Of a DNA stretch of 64,000 nucleotides, positions 7,241-16,150 are shown one piece after another. Position 1 is the stretch's first letter. The number at the start of each line of letters is the position of its first letter. The notes under the pieces are model-generated. The model was not told the origin of the DNA and ran no database searches. It saw only the letters and a program-made list of their open reading frames with translations. The position numbers and the translations under genes were made by a program. The stretch comes from a virus. The stretch lies in IMG/VR virus record IMGVR_UViG_3300007513_000017, positions 26,104 through 90,103 of that record. One strand, given 5' to 3'.

Positions 7241-8270
7241 ATACTGTATTCAATGGTTGGTTACATCTAACAAAACTTGCACATTTAGGAATATCTTTTA
7301 ATCGTCTTGCACCAATATATGTACAACTTGAACGGACACCTCCTAATATATCTTCTATCGTTTCTTTAACAGGTCCTCTATCTGGTAATATAACTGCTCG
7401 TCCTTCATTACCTCTATAACCATCTTTTCGTTTTCCGTGTACTTCTCTTGCTCTATCAGAAGACATCCCATAAAACTCTCTTTGTCCATCTTTTAATTCT
7501 ACTTCACTTTCATTATGTCCTGCTAGCATTCCACCTAACATCACAAAATGAGCACCACCACCAAATGCTTTCGCAATATCTCCTGGCATATTACAACCAC
7601 CATCTGCAACTATATGACCACCAACACCATTAGCAGCGTCAGCACACTCTACTACTGCACTAAATTGAGGTACCCCTACACCTGCCATTGTTCTTGTTGT
7701 ACATACACTACCTGGTCCAATACCTACTTTAACTACGTCTGCACCTTGTATAATTAGTTCTTCGGTCATTTCAGCAGTTACTACATTACCTGCAATTATA
7801 GTTTTGTCTGGATACTCTTCTCTAACTGCACCAACAAAATCTGAAAAATTTGTATGGTAACCATTTGCAACATCTACTGTAATAAACTTAACATCTGGAA
7901 AACTCTTTAATACTTCTTGCATTGTAGTATAATCTTCAGCATTATCATCCCATAATTTACCTGTACCTGTACATACTGATAGATACTTTAATTTAATACC
8001 TTCACCTACTGCTTTTCTCCATTGTTCTATCGTTGTTGTCTTTGTAATCGTGGTTAACATCTTATACTCTTGTATAACTTTCGCCATACTAAATGTTCCC
8101 ACTCCATCCATATTACTTGCTATTATTGGACAACACTCATATGTTTCACCAGAATTTCTAAATGTAAATGACCTAGTCATTTCTACATCACGTCTTGATG
8201 ATAATGTTGACCGTTTAGGTTTCAACAATACGTCTTTATAATCTAATTTTACTTCGTTATCTAATCTCAT
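7215..8270 (-). CDS. guaC: GMP reductase
   Basis: 351 aa, the usual length for GuaC, which converts GMP to IMP with NADPH. The IMPDH/GMPR signature GIGPGSVCTTR is present with nucleophile Cys190. Other family marks are DYKDVLLKPKRS at the start, PIIASNMD, and GADGG-like VADGGCN. The start at 8270 is fixed by an ATGA overlap with the upstream gene. It has no CBS insert, unlike IMP dehydrogenase. It sits inside the glycan locus, so it may balance guanine nucleotides used for GDP-sugars or for DNA synthesis. Confidence 0.9.
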   Translation of the reverse strand: MRLDNEVKLDYKDVLLKPKRSTLSSRRDVEMTRSFTFRNSGETYECCPIIASNMDGVGTFSMAKVIQEYKMLTTITKTTTIEQWRKAVGEGIKLKYLSVCTGTGKLWDDNAEDYTTMQEVLKSFPDVKFITVDVANGYHTNFSDFVGAVREEYPDKTIIAGNVVTAEMTEELIIQGADVVKVGIGPGSVCTTRTMAGVGVPQFSAVVECADAANGVGGHIVADGGCNMPGDIAKAFGGGAHFVMLGGMLAGHNESEVELKDGQREFYGMSSDRAREVHGKRKDGYRGNEGRAVILPDRGPVKETIEDILGGVRSSCTYIGARRLKDIPKCASFVRCNQPLNTVFETYDNNA

Positions 8271-9019
8271 TGTACTTTTCTCCAAGCTGTTCCATTTTTT
8301 ATTTCTGTCATAGTAAATTGATTTGCTAATAAACTATGTATCCATTTTAATCTAGCAGGTTTTATAGGTTGTTCTATTTTACTAAAATCGGTTAACCCCA
8401 TTGGTACTCCCATATTCATTTTATCACAAAATACAGGTACCCCATTTAAAACAGCGTCAACTACAACTGCTGAATTATGAGATACTATAGCATATGCACT
8501 TTGTACTTCTTCTCTTAAAGGTTTACTACTTTTTTTATCTCTTACTTTAATAGGTCTATCTGTATATTGTTTTAAAGTCTTTATAGTATCATCAACCCAA
8601 CTACCTATATTATGATATGCTATTTGAAAATGAGAAGGTGCTATAATTAAGATATAATTGCCATCACTTTTCCAAGGTTGTAATTTTATATACTGTTTAT
8701 ACTTTTTAATTCTTTCATTATCTTCATCTGTTAGTTCTTGTATAGTTTGTATATGATAATGATTTTTTGTTAATCTATATATTCTCTCACCAGTTACCTT
8801 TGATGGAGAGTGTCTATTACCATATAAGTAAGCGTGGTCAAAATAATAAAACTCTTTACTTTGTTTTAAAAGTTCGCCTGTGCCTCTTAATATTCCAAAA
8901 CAAGTAATAGGTTTATCTATATCAACATCTTTAACATTATGTAATGTTCCTCCTGCACTTGAAACAAAATGTCTTACAATATCATCTGTTGCTGGTCTAG
9001 TTAATAATCCTTGTATCAT
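8267..9019 (-). CDS. GT-B-like / capsule-biosynthesis-type protein (paralogue 2)
   Basis: 250 aa and clearly related to the 6419-7240 protein. It shares a lysine/arginine-rich KVRDKKSS region, a segment AIVSHNSAVVVDAVLNGVPV, and the terminal motif NQFTMTEIKNGTAWRK. The pattern suggests a sugar-nucleotide or lipid-linked sugar transferase that has lost much of its N-terminal domain. The substrate is unknown. It is coupled by four-base overlaps to both neighbours. Confidence 0.55.
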   Translation of the reverse strand: MIQGLLTRPATDDIVRHFVSSAGGTLHNVKDVDIDKPITCFGILRGTGELLKQSKEFYYFDHAYLYGNRHSPSKVTGERIYRLTKNHYHIQTIQELTDEDNERIKKYKQYIKLQPWKSDGNYILIIAPSHFQIAYHNIGSWVDDTIKTLKQYTDRPIKVRDKKSSKPLREEVQSAYAIVSHNSAVVVDAVLNGVPVFCDKMNMGVPMGLTDFSKIEQPIKPARLKWIHSLLANQFTMTEIKNGTAWRKVQ

Positions 9020-9693
9020 TTAACCATATTTGTTTCAGTTGTTTCTTCCTTTAATTTTAACCATTCTTCTGCATAATCACAATTTAAATAATCTACAAAC
9101 CAAGGTCCTCCTTCTGTAAAATGGACGTTCTTAACATCATCTTTCTTTTGATATTCTCCACTTAACCAATTCCACTCTAAAGGTAATTCTCCTATCAAAC
9201 TATCATTTTCTAACCATTTAAATTGGTGTAGTTGTAATCCTGTTGCACTATTCACATAATCTGGTGTTAACGCTGTACACTTATCACAATTCATCAACAT
9301 AAAACTTGACCAGTTTTTCTTTTCATATTTTGTTTGTGGTTGACCTAAAAACTTCTTTGTCTTTCTTGGTACATAATCGTGCTTACACACTTGTACAGCA
9401 TAACGTTCATCCCTTAATCTCCATAACTCAGCAATATCTGTTAACATTAACTGGTCACAATCCATAAACAATGCCCACCCCTTATAATTCATAAGGTGAG
9501 GTACTATAAATCTACTAAAACTAAATTCAGTTGATTCTATATTACTACGTTCTCTAGTAAAATTATCTTTTATATTTTTTAAATATATTGGTGTAATAGA
9601 TACAGGTCTGGTACTATGTTTTAATATACTATATGCAAGTACATTAAAAGCAACCTTCTCTTTACTATCATACCCAATAAAAATATTAATCAT
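9016..9693 (-). CDS. GT-A type glycosyltransferase
   Basis: 225 aa. It begins NIFIGYDSKEKVAFNVLAYS, typical of GT8-like transferases that act on nucleotide sugars. The DxD is present as ALFMDCDQLML. Further on, HFTEGGPW is a C-terminal motif common in this group. Part of the locus that also encodes Gmd and ColD-like enzymes, so it may transfer the dideoxy or deoxy sugar. Confidence 0.72.
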   Translation of the reverse strand: MINIFIGYDSKEKVAFNVLAYSILKHSTRPVSITPIYLKNIKDNFTRERSNIESTEFSFSRFIVPHLMNYKGWALFMDCDQLMLTDIAELWRLRDERYAVQVCKHDYVPRKTKKFLGQPQTKYEKKNWSSFMLMNCDKCTALTPDYVNSATGLQLHQFKWLENDSLIGELPLEWNWLSGEYQKKDDVKNVHFTEGGPWFVDYLNCDYAEEWLKLKEETTETNMVK

Positions 9694-9695
9694 TA

Positions 9696-9917
9696 CTATT
9701 TCGTTTTTATAGGTATTCTTATATTTTTACGCAACGCTCTTACTAACTCACCTAACTTATCAATAATCGCTATCGCATTCTCATCCGTAATATAATGTGT
9801 TTGCTCTTTAAGTTCATCATATTCTCTTAAAGGAATCGTAACAGTTCTATTAAGTTGAGTTTCGTTTTCATATGTCAAGTTATGAGCATTGTCTTGTTCA
9901 TCTACGCCGTTTGTCAT
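9696..9917 (-). CDS. Hypothetical protein, 73 aa
   Basis: The start at 9917 gives an ATGA overlap with the upstream transferase gene and follows a GGAG site. The protein is polar, with a predicted C-terminal helix (IAIIDKLGELVRALRKNI). It is inside the glycan locus but has no recognised sugar-related motif. Confidence 0.55.
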   Translation of the reverse strand: MTNGVDEQDNAHNLTYENETQLNRTVTIPLREYDELKEQTHYITDENAIAIIDKLGELVRALRKNIRIPIKTK

Positions 9918-10669
9918 CTGTTTCTTCTCCATTCTGGACTATTTGGTTGGTATTTTCTTTTACCTTTTCTATGGTCTATATATGGATTAATAAACGTATC
10001 TCTTGCCATTATATGTCCATTTCCACCATCCCCTAGTGGTTTTTCACTATACCTGGGATCGTTTTTAAACATTTGCCTAGTACCGTCCAATGTATGGCAA
10101 TCTGTCCAAAAATTCTTTCCTAATTTCTTTATTGAATATACTTTATCTGTTACATACCAATTTTTATATGCTTGAAAAAAATCATTGGCTACAAGACTTG
10201 AATTATTAAATGCAACAAAACCTGTTTCTGTATATTGATTTGGTCTATTATAAAATGATAAAAATGTTAACATTGGTAAACATTGCTGCCACCAAAGACG
10301 TGGTATTGTGTCCATAAACTTACAATCACTATCTACATAAAATATTTTATCTGACCAAGCTCTTGCTGCCGATTGAGCAAATACTTTATAACTAAATCTT
10401 ATCGCTTGTTCATAAAAATTATTTGCTACTCTATGTTTATTTCTTTTAATAAAATCTTTTAAATCTGGTTCAAAATCAAATATATTTTCATACTTTACTT
10501 TGTCTACTTTAGGATATAAACTTGGACTATCTTCAACAAAAACAAGCATATGTGGTTTTTGATTTGTTGCCTTGTATGAGTCAATTAATTGATGAGCATA
10601 ATCATCATATAATCTTTTATTAAATGTTGTAACAAATAAGGAACTGTTATTGCCTAAAGGAATGCTCAT
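9914..10669 (-). CDS. GT-A type glycosyltransferase
   Basis: 251 aa from the start at 10669, where ATG overlaps the gmd stop codon (TAATG). The DxD is KIFYVDSDCKFMD, followed by ETGFVAFN and a distal HILMARD-like HIMARD motif. These fit the metal-dependent GT-A transferases that act after GDP-sugar synthesis. The acceptor is unknown. Confidence 0.68.
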   Translation of the reverse strand: MSIPLGNNSSLFVTTFNKRLYDDYAHQLIDSYKATNQKPHMLVFVEDSPSLYPKVDKVKYENIFDFEPDLKDFIKRNKHRVANNFYEQAIRFSYKVFAQSAARAWSDKIFYVDSDCKFMDTIPRLWWQQCLPMLTFLSFYNRPNQYTETGFVAFNNSSLVANDFFQAYKNWYVTDKVYSIKKLGKNFWTDCHTLDGTRQMFKNDPRYSEKPLGDGGNGHIMARDTFINPYIDHRKGKRKYQPNSPEWRRNR

Positions 10670-11718
10670 TATATACAATTCTCTGGAGCATCCCAAAGTC
10701 TTGGTACTCCTGATTGATGGTCACTACAAAATCTACCAACATCTGCGTCAACCATTTCTTTCATTAAACTCTCTACATTATGTTTATGTTCCCAACCTAA
10801 TACTTCTCTTGCCTTACTAGCATCCCCTTGTAATACATCTACCTCAGCAGGTCTTAAATGTTTCTTATCAGTAGTAATAATTAATTGATTGCCGTCTGTA
10901 AAACATTTACCATCTTTCCAATAATGTTTTATATCTTTATAATCTAATGCCATATCTGCAAATTCCTTTACTGTATGAATTTCACCAGTTGCTAATATAT
11001 AGTCATCTGGTTTATCGTGTTGTAGCATTTGCCACATACCTCTAACAAAATCCTCAGCGTGTCCCCAATCTCTTTTTGCATTTAAATTTCCTAAAACAAT
11101 TGGTCTTCCTTCTTGCAACCAATGTGCTAAACCTTTTGATATTTTTCTAGTTACAAAGTCCTCACCTCTATGTGGACTTTCGTGATTAAATAATAAACCA
11201 CAACAAGCAAACATATCATACGCCTCTCTATAATTAATTGTTATGTGATGAGCATATAGTTTTGCAACACCATATGGTGACCTCGGCCAAAATTTCGTTG
11301 TTTCTTTTTGTGGGGTTTCAAATACTTTTCCATACATTTCACTTGTACTTGCTTGATAAAATTTTATTTTAGGATTAACTTGTCTTATACTTTCTAGTAT
11401 TCTCAAAGGACCCATTGCGTCTATTAAAGTAGCAAGTTCTGGTTGTTTAAATGATAACCATACAAATGATTGAGCAGCTAAATTATAAACTTCATCTGGT
11501 TGAGTTTCTTCTATTGCTCTTCTTATATTTGCCTGGTCTATTACGTCAAGTTCAACAAACTCTATTTGGTCTGTAATACCCATTTCATCTAGTCGCCAAT
11601 GTTTTGGTGATGTACTTCGTCTTTGTCCACCAAATACTTTATAACCTTTTTCTAATAACAATTTAGCAAGATAGGCGCCGTCTTGTCCAGTTATTCCTGT
11701 TATTAATGCTCTTTTCAT
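10669..11718 (-). CDS. gmd: GDP-mannose 4,6-dehydratase
   Basis: 349 aa. A short-chain-dehydrogenase-fold enzyme that converts GDP-D-mannose to GDP-4-keto-6-deoxy-D-mannose. It has the NAD(P)-binding TGITGQDG at residues 7-14, catalytic STSEMYG around residues 124-130, and YxxxK as YGVAK at 149-153. The substrate-binding NHESPHRGE is conserved. It lies directly downstream of a ColD-like enzyme that would use its product, so the two probably form a pathway. Confidence 0.92.
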   Translation of the reverse strand: MKRALITGITGQDGAYLAKLLLEKGYKVFGGQRRSTSPKHWRLDEMGITDQIEFVELDVIDQANIRRAIEETQPDEVYNLAAQSFVWLSFKQPELATLIDAMGPLRILESIRQVNPKIKFYQASTSEMYGKVFETPQKETTKFWPRSPYGVAKLYAHHITINYREAYDMFACCGLLFNHESPHRGEDFVTRKISKGLAHWLQEGRPIVLGNLNAKRDWGHAEDFVRGMWQMLQHDKPDDYILATGEIHTVKEFADMALDYKDIKHYWKDGKCFTDGNQLIITTDKKHLRPAEVDVLQGDASKAREVLGWEHKHNVESLMKEMVDADVGRFCSDHQSGVPRLWDAPENCI

Positions 11719-11730
11719 TTTACTCCTTAA

Positions 11731-12933
11731 TTAATCCACAATAGGATCGTGTGTTAATGTTTCCATTTGTTCTAATCTAGTTACTGGTTTATTAATCAAA
11801 TCATAAACCATATCAATATTTTCTTTTAAATCTCTTATATCATTTCCTATAAACAAACCATTTTCGTGTATGTAATCTGCATTTGGACAACTATTATTAT
11901 AATAATCAAGATAATCTATTACAGGATTGTTCATAAAATTACCTGCAACAATAGGTCTACACTCTACTTCTGCTTCAGTAAGTCTATTAACAATTACATC
12001 ACGCCAACCATATAATTCTTTTTGTAATACCATTGAGAAACCAAACCAACTTGATTCTCCTATTTCTTTCTGTAATAAAATATTTGGATTATCTTTAAAT
12101 TTATGTTGAAAATATTTTGCATTACGAATTCTTTGTGTTCTCATTTCAGATTCTTTTTTAAGTTGTACACTACCAATTGCACCACTCATTTCTAATGGTC
12201 TAACACTATATCCTGGAGTTACAAACGTAAAACTATCTTTAAACTTATCACCTGTCTTTTTATAAATCTTATTGTCATCTGGTAAATCTCGGCACCAACC
12301 GTGTGCTCTTAATGACCTTAAATAATCTGCGTCATCTTTATCTCTACAAGCAATCATTCCACCTTCCATTGTTTGTAAATGGTGTGAAAAGAAAAATGAA
12401 AAACTACCCATTTGACCAAACGTTCCACAAAACTCATAATTATATGTCTTCGCACCTAAACTCTCACAATTGTCCTCTAATAATATAAGGTTACGTTCTC
12501 TTGCAATATGATATAATGAATAGTGGTCACAAGAGTTACCTAAAAGATTAACTGCAAATATAGCACAAGTATCCTCATTAATTGCTTCTCTAACTTTATT
12601 AGGGTCTATATTTAAAGTTTCTCTATCTACATCTACAAAATTTAATTTAAAACCGTATTGTTGTAATGGAAAGAAAGTTGTTGACCAAGATACAGCAGGC
12701 ACAATTATATTACCACCTCTTTTATATTTTAATTTTAATAATGCAATCATTAATAGATTGGCAGTTGAACCACTATTAACCATAACTGCGTCTGTACATC
12801 TAAAATATTTGGCAAACTCTTGCTCAAACTTCTTGACGTGTGGACCCATTGTATATCGCCCACTTTTTATGACTTCCTGTATTGCGTATAATTCTTTATG
12901 ATCCCAAGTATCACAAGCTAATGGATATTTCAT
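11731..12933 (-). CDS. ColD-like GDP-4-keto-6-deoxymannose 3-dehydratase (DegT/DnrJ fold)
   Basis: 400 aa, PLP-dependent aminotransferase fold: MVNSGSTANLL at 51-61 for phosphate binding and LLEDNCESLGA with Asp154 for the pyridine nitrogen. At the place of the PLP-linking lysine the sequence reads SFFFSHHLQTMEGG, with His184 instead of Lys. Lysine-to-histidine exchange at this spot is the hallmark of the 3-dehydratases ColD and RfbH, which remove the C3 hydroxyl to make 3,6-dideoxy sugars rather than amino sugars. With gmd next door, the product is expected to be GDP-4-keto-3,6-dideoxymannose, the colitose precursor. A ColC-like reductase/epimerase is not seen here. Confidence 0.8.
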   Translation of the reverse strand: MKYPLACDTWDHKELYAIQEVIKSGRYTMGPHVKKFEQEFAKYFRCTDAVMVNSGSTANLLMIALLKLKYKRGGNIIVPAVSWSTTFFPLQQYGFKLNFVDVDRETLNIDPNKVREAINEDTCAIFAVNLLGNSCDHYSLYHIARERNLILLEDNCESLGAKTYNYEFCGTFGQMGSFSFFFSHHLQTMEGGMIACRDKDDADYLRSLRAHGWCRDLPDDNKIYKKTGDKFKDSFTFVTPGYSVRPLEMSGAIGSVQLKKESEMRTQRIRNAKYFQHKFKDNPNILLQKEIGESSWFGFSMVLQKELYGWRDVIVNRLTEAEVECRPIVAGNFMNNPVIDYLDYYNNSCPNADYIHENGLFIGNDIRDLKENIDMVYDLINKPVTRLEQMETLTHDPIVD

Positions 12934-12941
12934 AATTTTCC

Positions 12942-14768
12942 TTATATATTCATCTTAAAAACCTTGTACCAAATCGCAAATGCCATTATAGTAAATAGTT
13001 CTTTTTGTGAGCGTTGACCAATATTAGGTAATATTTTCTTTTCTCCAGCTTTATTTAAACCTTTTGACCAACTTTCTCTTTTATTACACATATATTTATC
13101 ATCTATTTCGGACTGGTTATATTCAAATATTTCTTGCATTTCTTTATTTGATAGTACAGTTCTAATATAATCTTTTAATATGTTATTATCATCAGCTCGT
13201 TTGCTAAGTCTACCTACAATAAATTCATCTGTAGGAAATCTCCAACCAGTTTTCTCTCTCTCTAATATTTTTAATGGTAATCTTTTATAATATGCTGTCT
13301 TTAATAGTGGTTTATTATAATATGCCCAATTATCTTCCATAAAATTCTTGTTGATTTTATGTTCACTAGGGATACTTCGTATATAATCTCTAAAAGTTTT
13401 ATTCATAAAAGGAAATCTTCCTTCTAAACTAAATCTCATACCTAACTTATCATTTCTCATTAAAAAATCTTCTGATAATGTATTTAAACACTCAATGAAC
13501 ATAAAATCATTTCTTTCATCACCTTGCAAACCACCTTTTGGAAACCAACTATCAAGATACTCTAATTGTTCTTCGTGTGTTGCCCATAGTTCTTTATTTT
13601 TTAATTCTCTATGATTAGCACATAATGCTTTTAACTTCGTTGCCCAATCTGGTTGTCTATGATGTTTATAACCACATAACAATTCATCTCCACCATCACC
13701 ACTTAAAGTTACCGTTATACCTTGTTTCTTTATATATTCATTAACTCCAAAATATACAGGTAAACTTTTACTTTGTCTAGGTTCTTCTAATGCTAACGCT
13801 GTATTTTCCCAATTATCTGTAAAATATTGTTGATTAATATATAGTTCTCTATGTTCACCACCATATGTTGCTGACATTTCTTTTGCCAATATACAATCTT
13901 CGTTAGACCTTGATTTCCAATCATAAGTTTCAAATTTTGAACTAAATGTTTTTGGTTTTGTTTGCCACAATTTTGACATTTCATAACAAATAGCCGTACT
14001 ATCAATACCACCACTTAAAAACAATCCAATTTCTCTACGACCCATTAAGGTTTCTTTTACTGCCTGGTGTAATCTATTTCTAACTTCTTCTTTAATTTTA
14101 CCTACATTTTTAACATTTCTTAACCCTATTTGTCTATTATTAATATTAGTAGAAATTTTAGCACTAGTTACTACGTTCATCTTAACAACTTCACCTGGTA
14201 CTAATTTTTTAATACCTTTAAACAATGTCAAATAACCAGAATTATATCCTTGTTTATAATACTGTTTGAATGCCTCTTTATCTACTTTTCTTTCAAATCC
14301 TAATGTTAATAAACTTTTAATCTCGGATGAAAAAGCAAACTTACCATTTATATAACCATAATAAAGAGGTTTAGTTCCATTACTATCTCTGGCAATAATT
14401 AATTCTTTTGTCTTCTTATTATAGCAAGCAAATGCAAACATTCCATCTAATTTTTCTATAAATGATATGCCATATCTTTCTAAACCTAACATTAAAACTT
14501 CCGTATCTGTATTAGTTTTAAGTTTAAATTCTTTACCTAGTTCTTTGTAATTGTATATCTCACCATTATATACTAACACCCTATCGTTATGAATCCAAGG
14601 TTGTTTTGAGTTTTCTGTAGTGTCTATGATTGATAATAAATTATGACCTAAAGTAATATCTTCATCTTGCCAATGTCCATTACCATCAGGTCCTCTATGA
14701 TGTGCTTCGCACAACATTTCTTTTATCAAACTAGTTGATGACCATAATATTCCGTGTATCGCACACAT
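12942..14768 (-). CDS. asnB: Asparagine synthetase-type glutamine amidotransferase
   Basis: 608 aa, two-domain class II amidotransferase. Cys2 is the N-terminal nucleophile (MCAIHG). The glutaminase domain carries RGPDGNG and YNGEIYNY. The synthetase domain holds the PP-loop SGGIDS at 252-257. The length exceeds E. coli AsnB by about 50 residues. AsnB-like enzymes in glycan clusters often amidate sugar carboxyl groups rather than make asparagine. The setting between a ColD-like gene and transferases favours that, but sequence alone does not decide. Confidence 0.85.
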   Translation of the reverse strand: MCAIHGILWSSTSLIKEMLCEAHHRGPDGNGHWQDEDITLGHNLLSIIDTTENSKQPWIHNDRVLVYNGEIYNYKELGKEFKLKTNTDTEVLMLGLERYGISFIEKLDGMFAFACYNKKTKELIIARDSNGTKPLYYGYINGKFAFSSEIKSLLTLGFERKVDKEAFKQYYKQGYNSGYLTLFKGIKKLVPGEVVKMNVVTSAKISTNINNRQIGLRNVKNVGKIKEEVRNRLHQAVKETLMGRREIGLFLSGGIDSTAICYEMSKLWQTKPKTFSSKFETYDWKSRSNEDCILAKEMSATYGGEHRELYINQQYFTDNWENTALALEEPRQSKSLPVYFGVNEYIKKQGITVTLSGDGGDELLCGYKHHRQPDWATKLKALCANHRELKNKELWATHEEQLEYLDSWFPKGGLQGDERNDFMFIECLNTLSEDFLMRNDKLGMRFSLEGRFPFMNKTFRDYIRSIPSEHKINKNFMEDNWAYYNKPLLKTAYYKRLPLKILEREKTGWRFPTDEFIVGRLSKRADDNNILKDYIRTVLSNKEMQEIFEYNQSEIDDKYMCNKRESWSKGLNKAGEKKILPNIGQRSQKELFTIMAFAIWYKVFKMNI

Positions 14769-14770
14769 AA

Positions 14771-15826
14771 TTATCTTTGTAATAACTCCTTTATATAAGG
14801 TATAATCAAGTGTGAATTAAATTCTGTCATAGAAAATTCTGTATGAGATACCATTTTATACCAATTTAAAACTTCTAGTGGAGTAGCATAATATATCTTC
14901 TCTATCCTATCAATACTAGTATTGTTTAATTCAATTCCAAAATTCCATTTTGAAGTAATACAAGGTATTCCTAAATTAATAAGTTCAAAAATACTTGTAC
15001 TTTCTCCTAACACACCACAATAAACTCTATCTACAATAGTTCGTAATTTGGTCTCTCTTGGTAAAACTTCAACATCTTTCACCAAATCTTTAACTACAAT
15101 TTTACTTAATGGGTGTGGTTTAACTATAATTTTTCTATTTGTTGCTAGTCTAACTCTTTCAACACTAGTTTTAATAAATTCTGGTACAGAAACAGAAGAT
15201 GTAGGGTCATATTCTAAACCAGGCATAATTAAAACTGCACCATCTTTATTATTTTTCCATTGATGTGGTTCTATATTCTGCAACTTTATATTATTTTTCT
15301 TTTCAGTTCTTTCAATCATAGTATGTAATCTTGATGGTTTTGAATTATCAACTTTACACCATTTAGTTCTTCCATATGTCCAATGACCTAACCCCATACG
15401 ATAATATCTTGGACCTGTATTTTTATACCAAGAATCTATGTAATTACATTTTATTCTTGATAATGTAGCACTTTCAGTTACAATAACTTTTTTATTATAC
15501 ATCTTTGCTAGTTCTTGAACAAAGACATTTATAAATTCCATTCTTGCACTTCTAACTCCTGTGCTTGGTCTTCCGTGGGCTAGTTTACTATCTTCAGCAT
15601 AAATTTTATCTGGTTTCCATTGTCTTGCTGGATTTGTACTACCCCAAGTACCATCAACTAGATAAGCGTCAGCATTTTTTATCCAATATAAATCTTCTAA
15701 AGATATTGGTTTATCTTTTACTTCAGAAACTCTATGTACTGACATATCAGATTGTGGATTAGAATTAATAACTCCACATATTGCTGCCAATGCATTACCT
15801 GATCCAAAAGCTACTATCTTTTTCAT
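14771..15826 (-). CDS. GT-B-like / capsule polysaccharide-type protein (paralogue 3)
   Basis: 351 aa. The second half contains IIVKPHPLSK and GESTSIFELINLGIPCI, the KPHP and S-x-F/E pattern of capsule KpsC/KpsS and CDP-glycerol glycerophosphotransferase-like GT-B proteins. The C-terminus (VSHTEFSMTEFN) recalls the NQFTxxEI ending of the two shorter relatives at 6419 and 8267. The N-terminus (KKIVAFGSGNALAAIC) may be a Rossmann strand-loop. It opens the sugar part of the operon. Confidence 0.55.
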   Translation of the reverse strand: MKKIVAFGSGNALAAICGVINSNPQSDMSVHRVSEVKDKPISLEDLYWIKNADAYLVDGTWGSTNPARQWKPDKIYAEDSKLAHGRPSTGVRSARMEFINVFVQELAKMYNKKVIVTESATLSRIKCNYIDSWYKNTGPRYYRMGLGHWTYGRTKWCKVDNSKPSRLHTMIERTEKKNNIKLQNIEPHQWKNNKDGAVLIMPGLEYDPTSSVSVPEFIKTSVERVRLATNRKIIVKPHPLSKIVVKDLVKDVEVLPRETKLRTIVDRVYCGVLGESTSIFELINLGIPCITSKWNFGIELNNTSIDRIEKIYYATPLEVLNWYKMVSHTEFSMTEFNSHLIIPYIKELLQR

Positions 15827-15832
15827 TAATCT

Positions 15833-16150
15833 TTATTCATTTTTCACATTATAAAACGTATATTTAACTGTTAATTCTTCCCACGCTTTTATAGGTCGTT
15901 CAGTATATAAAAAATACTTATTATAATTTTCAACATCTTTAAGTCCTAATTCACCTCTCACCTTTATACAGTTTGGTTTATCACTATGATTAATATGACC
16001 ACCTAAAGGTGTTCTTATAAGTTCATCATTAACAACAATATGACATAAACCTAACTTTACATCTTTCTCAATAAACTTTGTTGTAAATAATCCTTGACCT
16101 TCTATAGAAGATTTTTTAATTATTAATCCGTCTGGTAATGGTTTATACAT
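15833..16150 (-). CDS. Minimal SET-domain protein
   Basis: 105 aa. All three SET landmarks are present: the SAM-binding G-x-G region (IEGQGLF, 18-20), the NHSDKPNC motif at 54-61 matching NHSC.PN, and EELTVKY at 91-97 matching GEEL..Y. SET domains methylate protein lysines. The insert between strands is very short, so this is near the lower size limit. It overlaps the upstream oxygenase gene by eight bases. The target is unknown; host or virion proteins are equally possible. Confidence 0.75.
   Translation of the reverse strand: MYKPLPDGLIIKKSSIEGQGLFTTKFIEKDVKLGLCHIVVNDELIRTPLGGHINHSDKPNCIKVRGELGLKDVENYNKYFLYTERPIKAWEELTVKYTFYNVKNE

Noticed and set aside
7448-7757. Plus-strand frames inside the GMP reductase gene
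   Set aside because: They lie wholly within a confidently assigned enzyme gene, have odd His/Tyr/Cys-rich composition and no start signal.
13793-14014. 73-aa frame inside the asparagine synthetase gene
   Set aside because: It lies within the synthetase domain around SGGIDS, which is clearly coding in the other frame.
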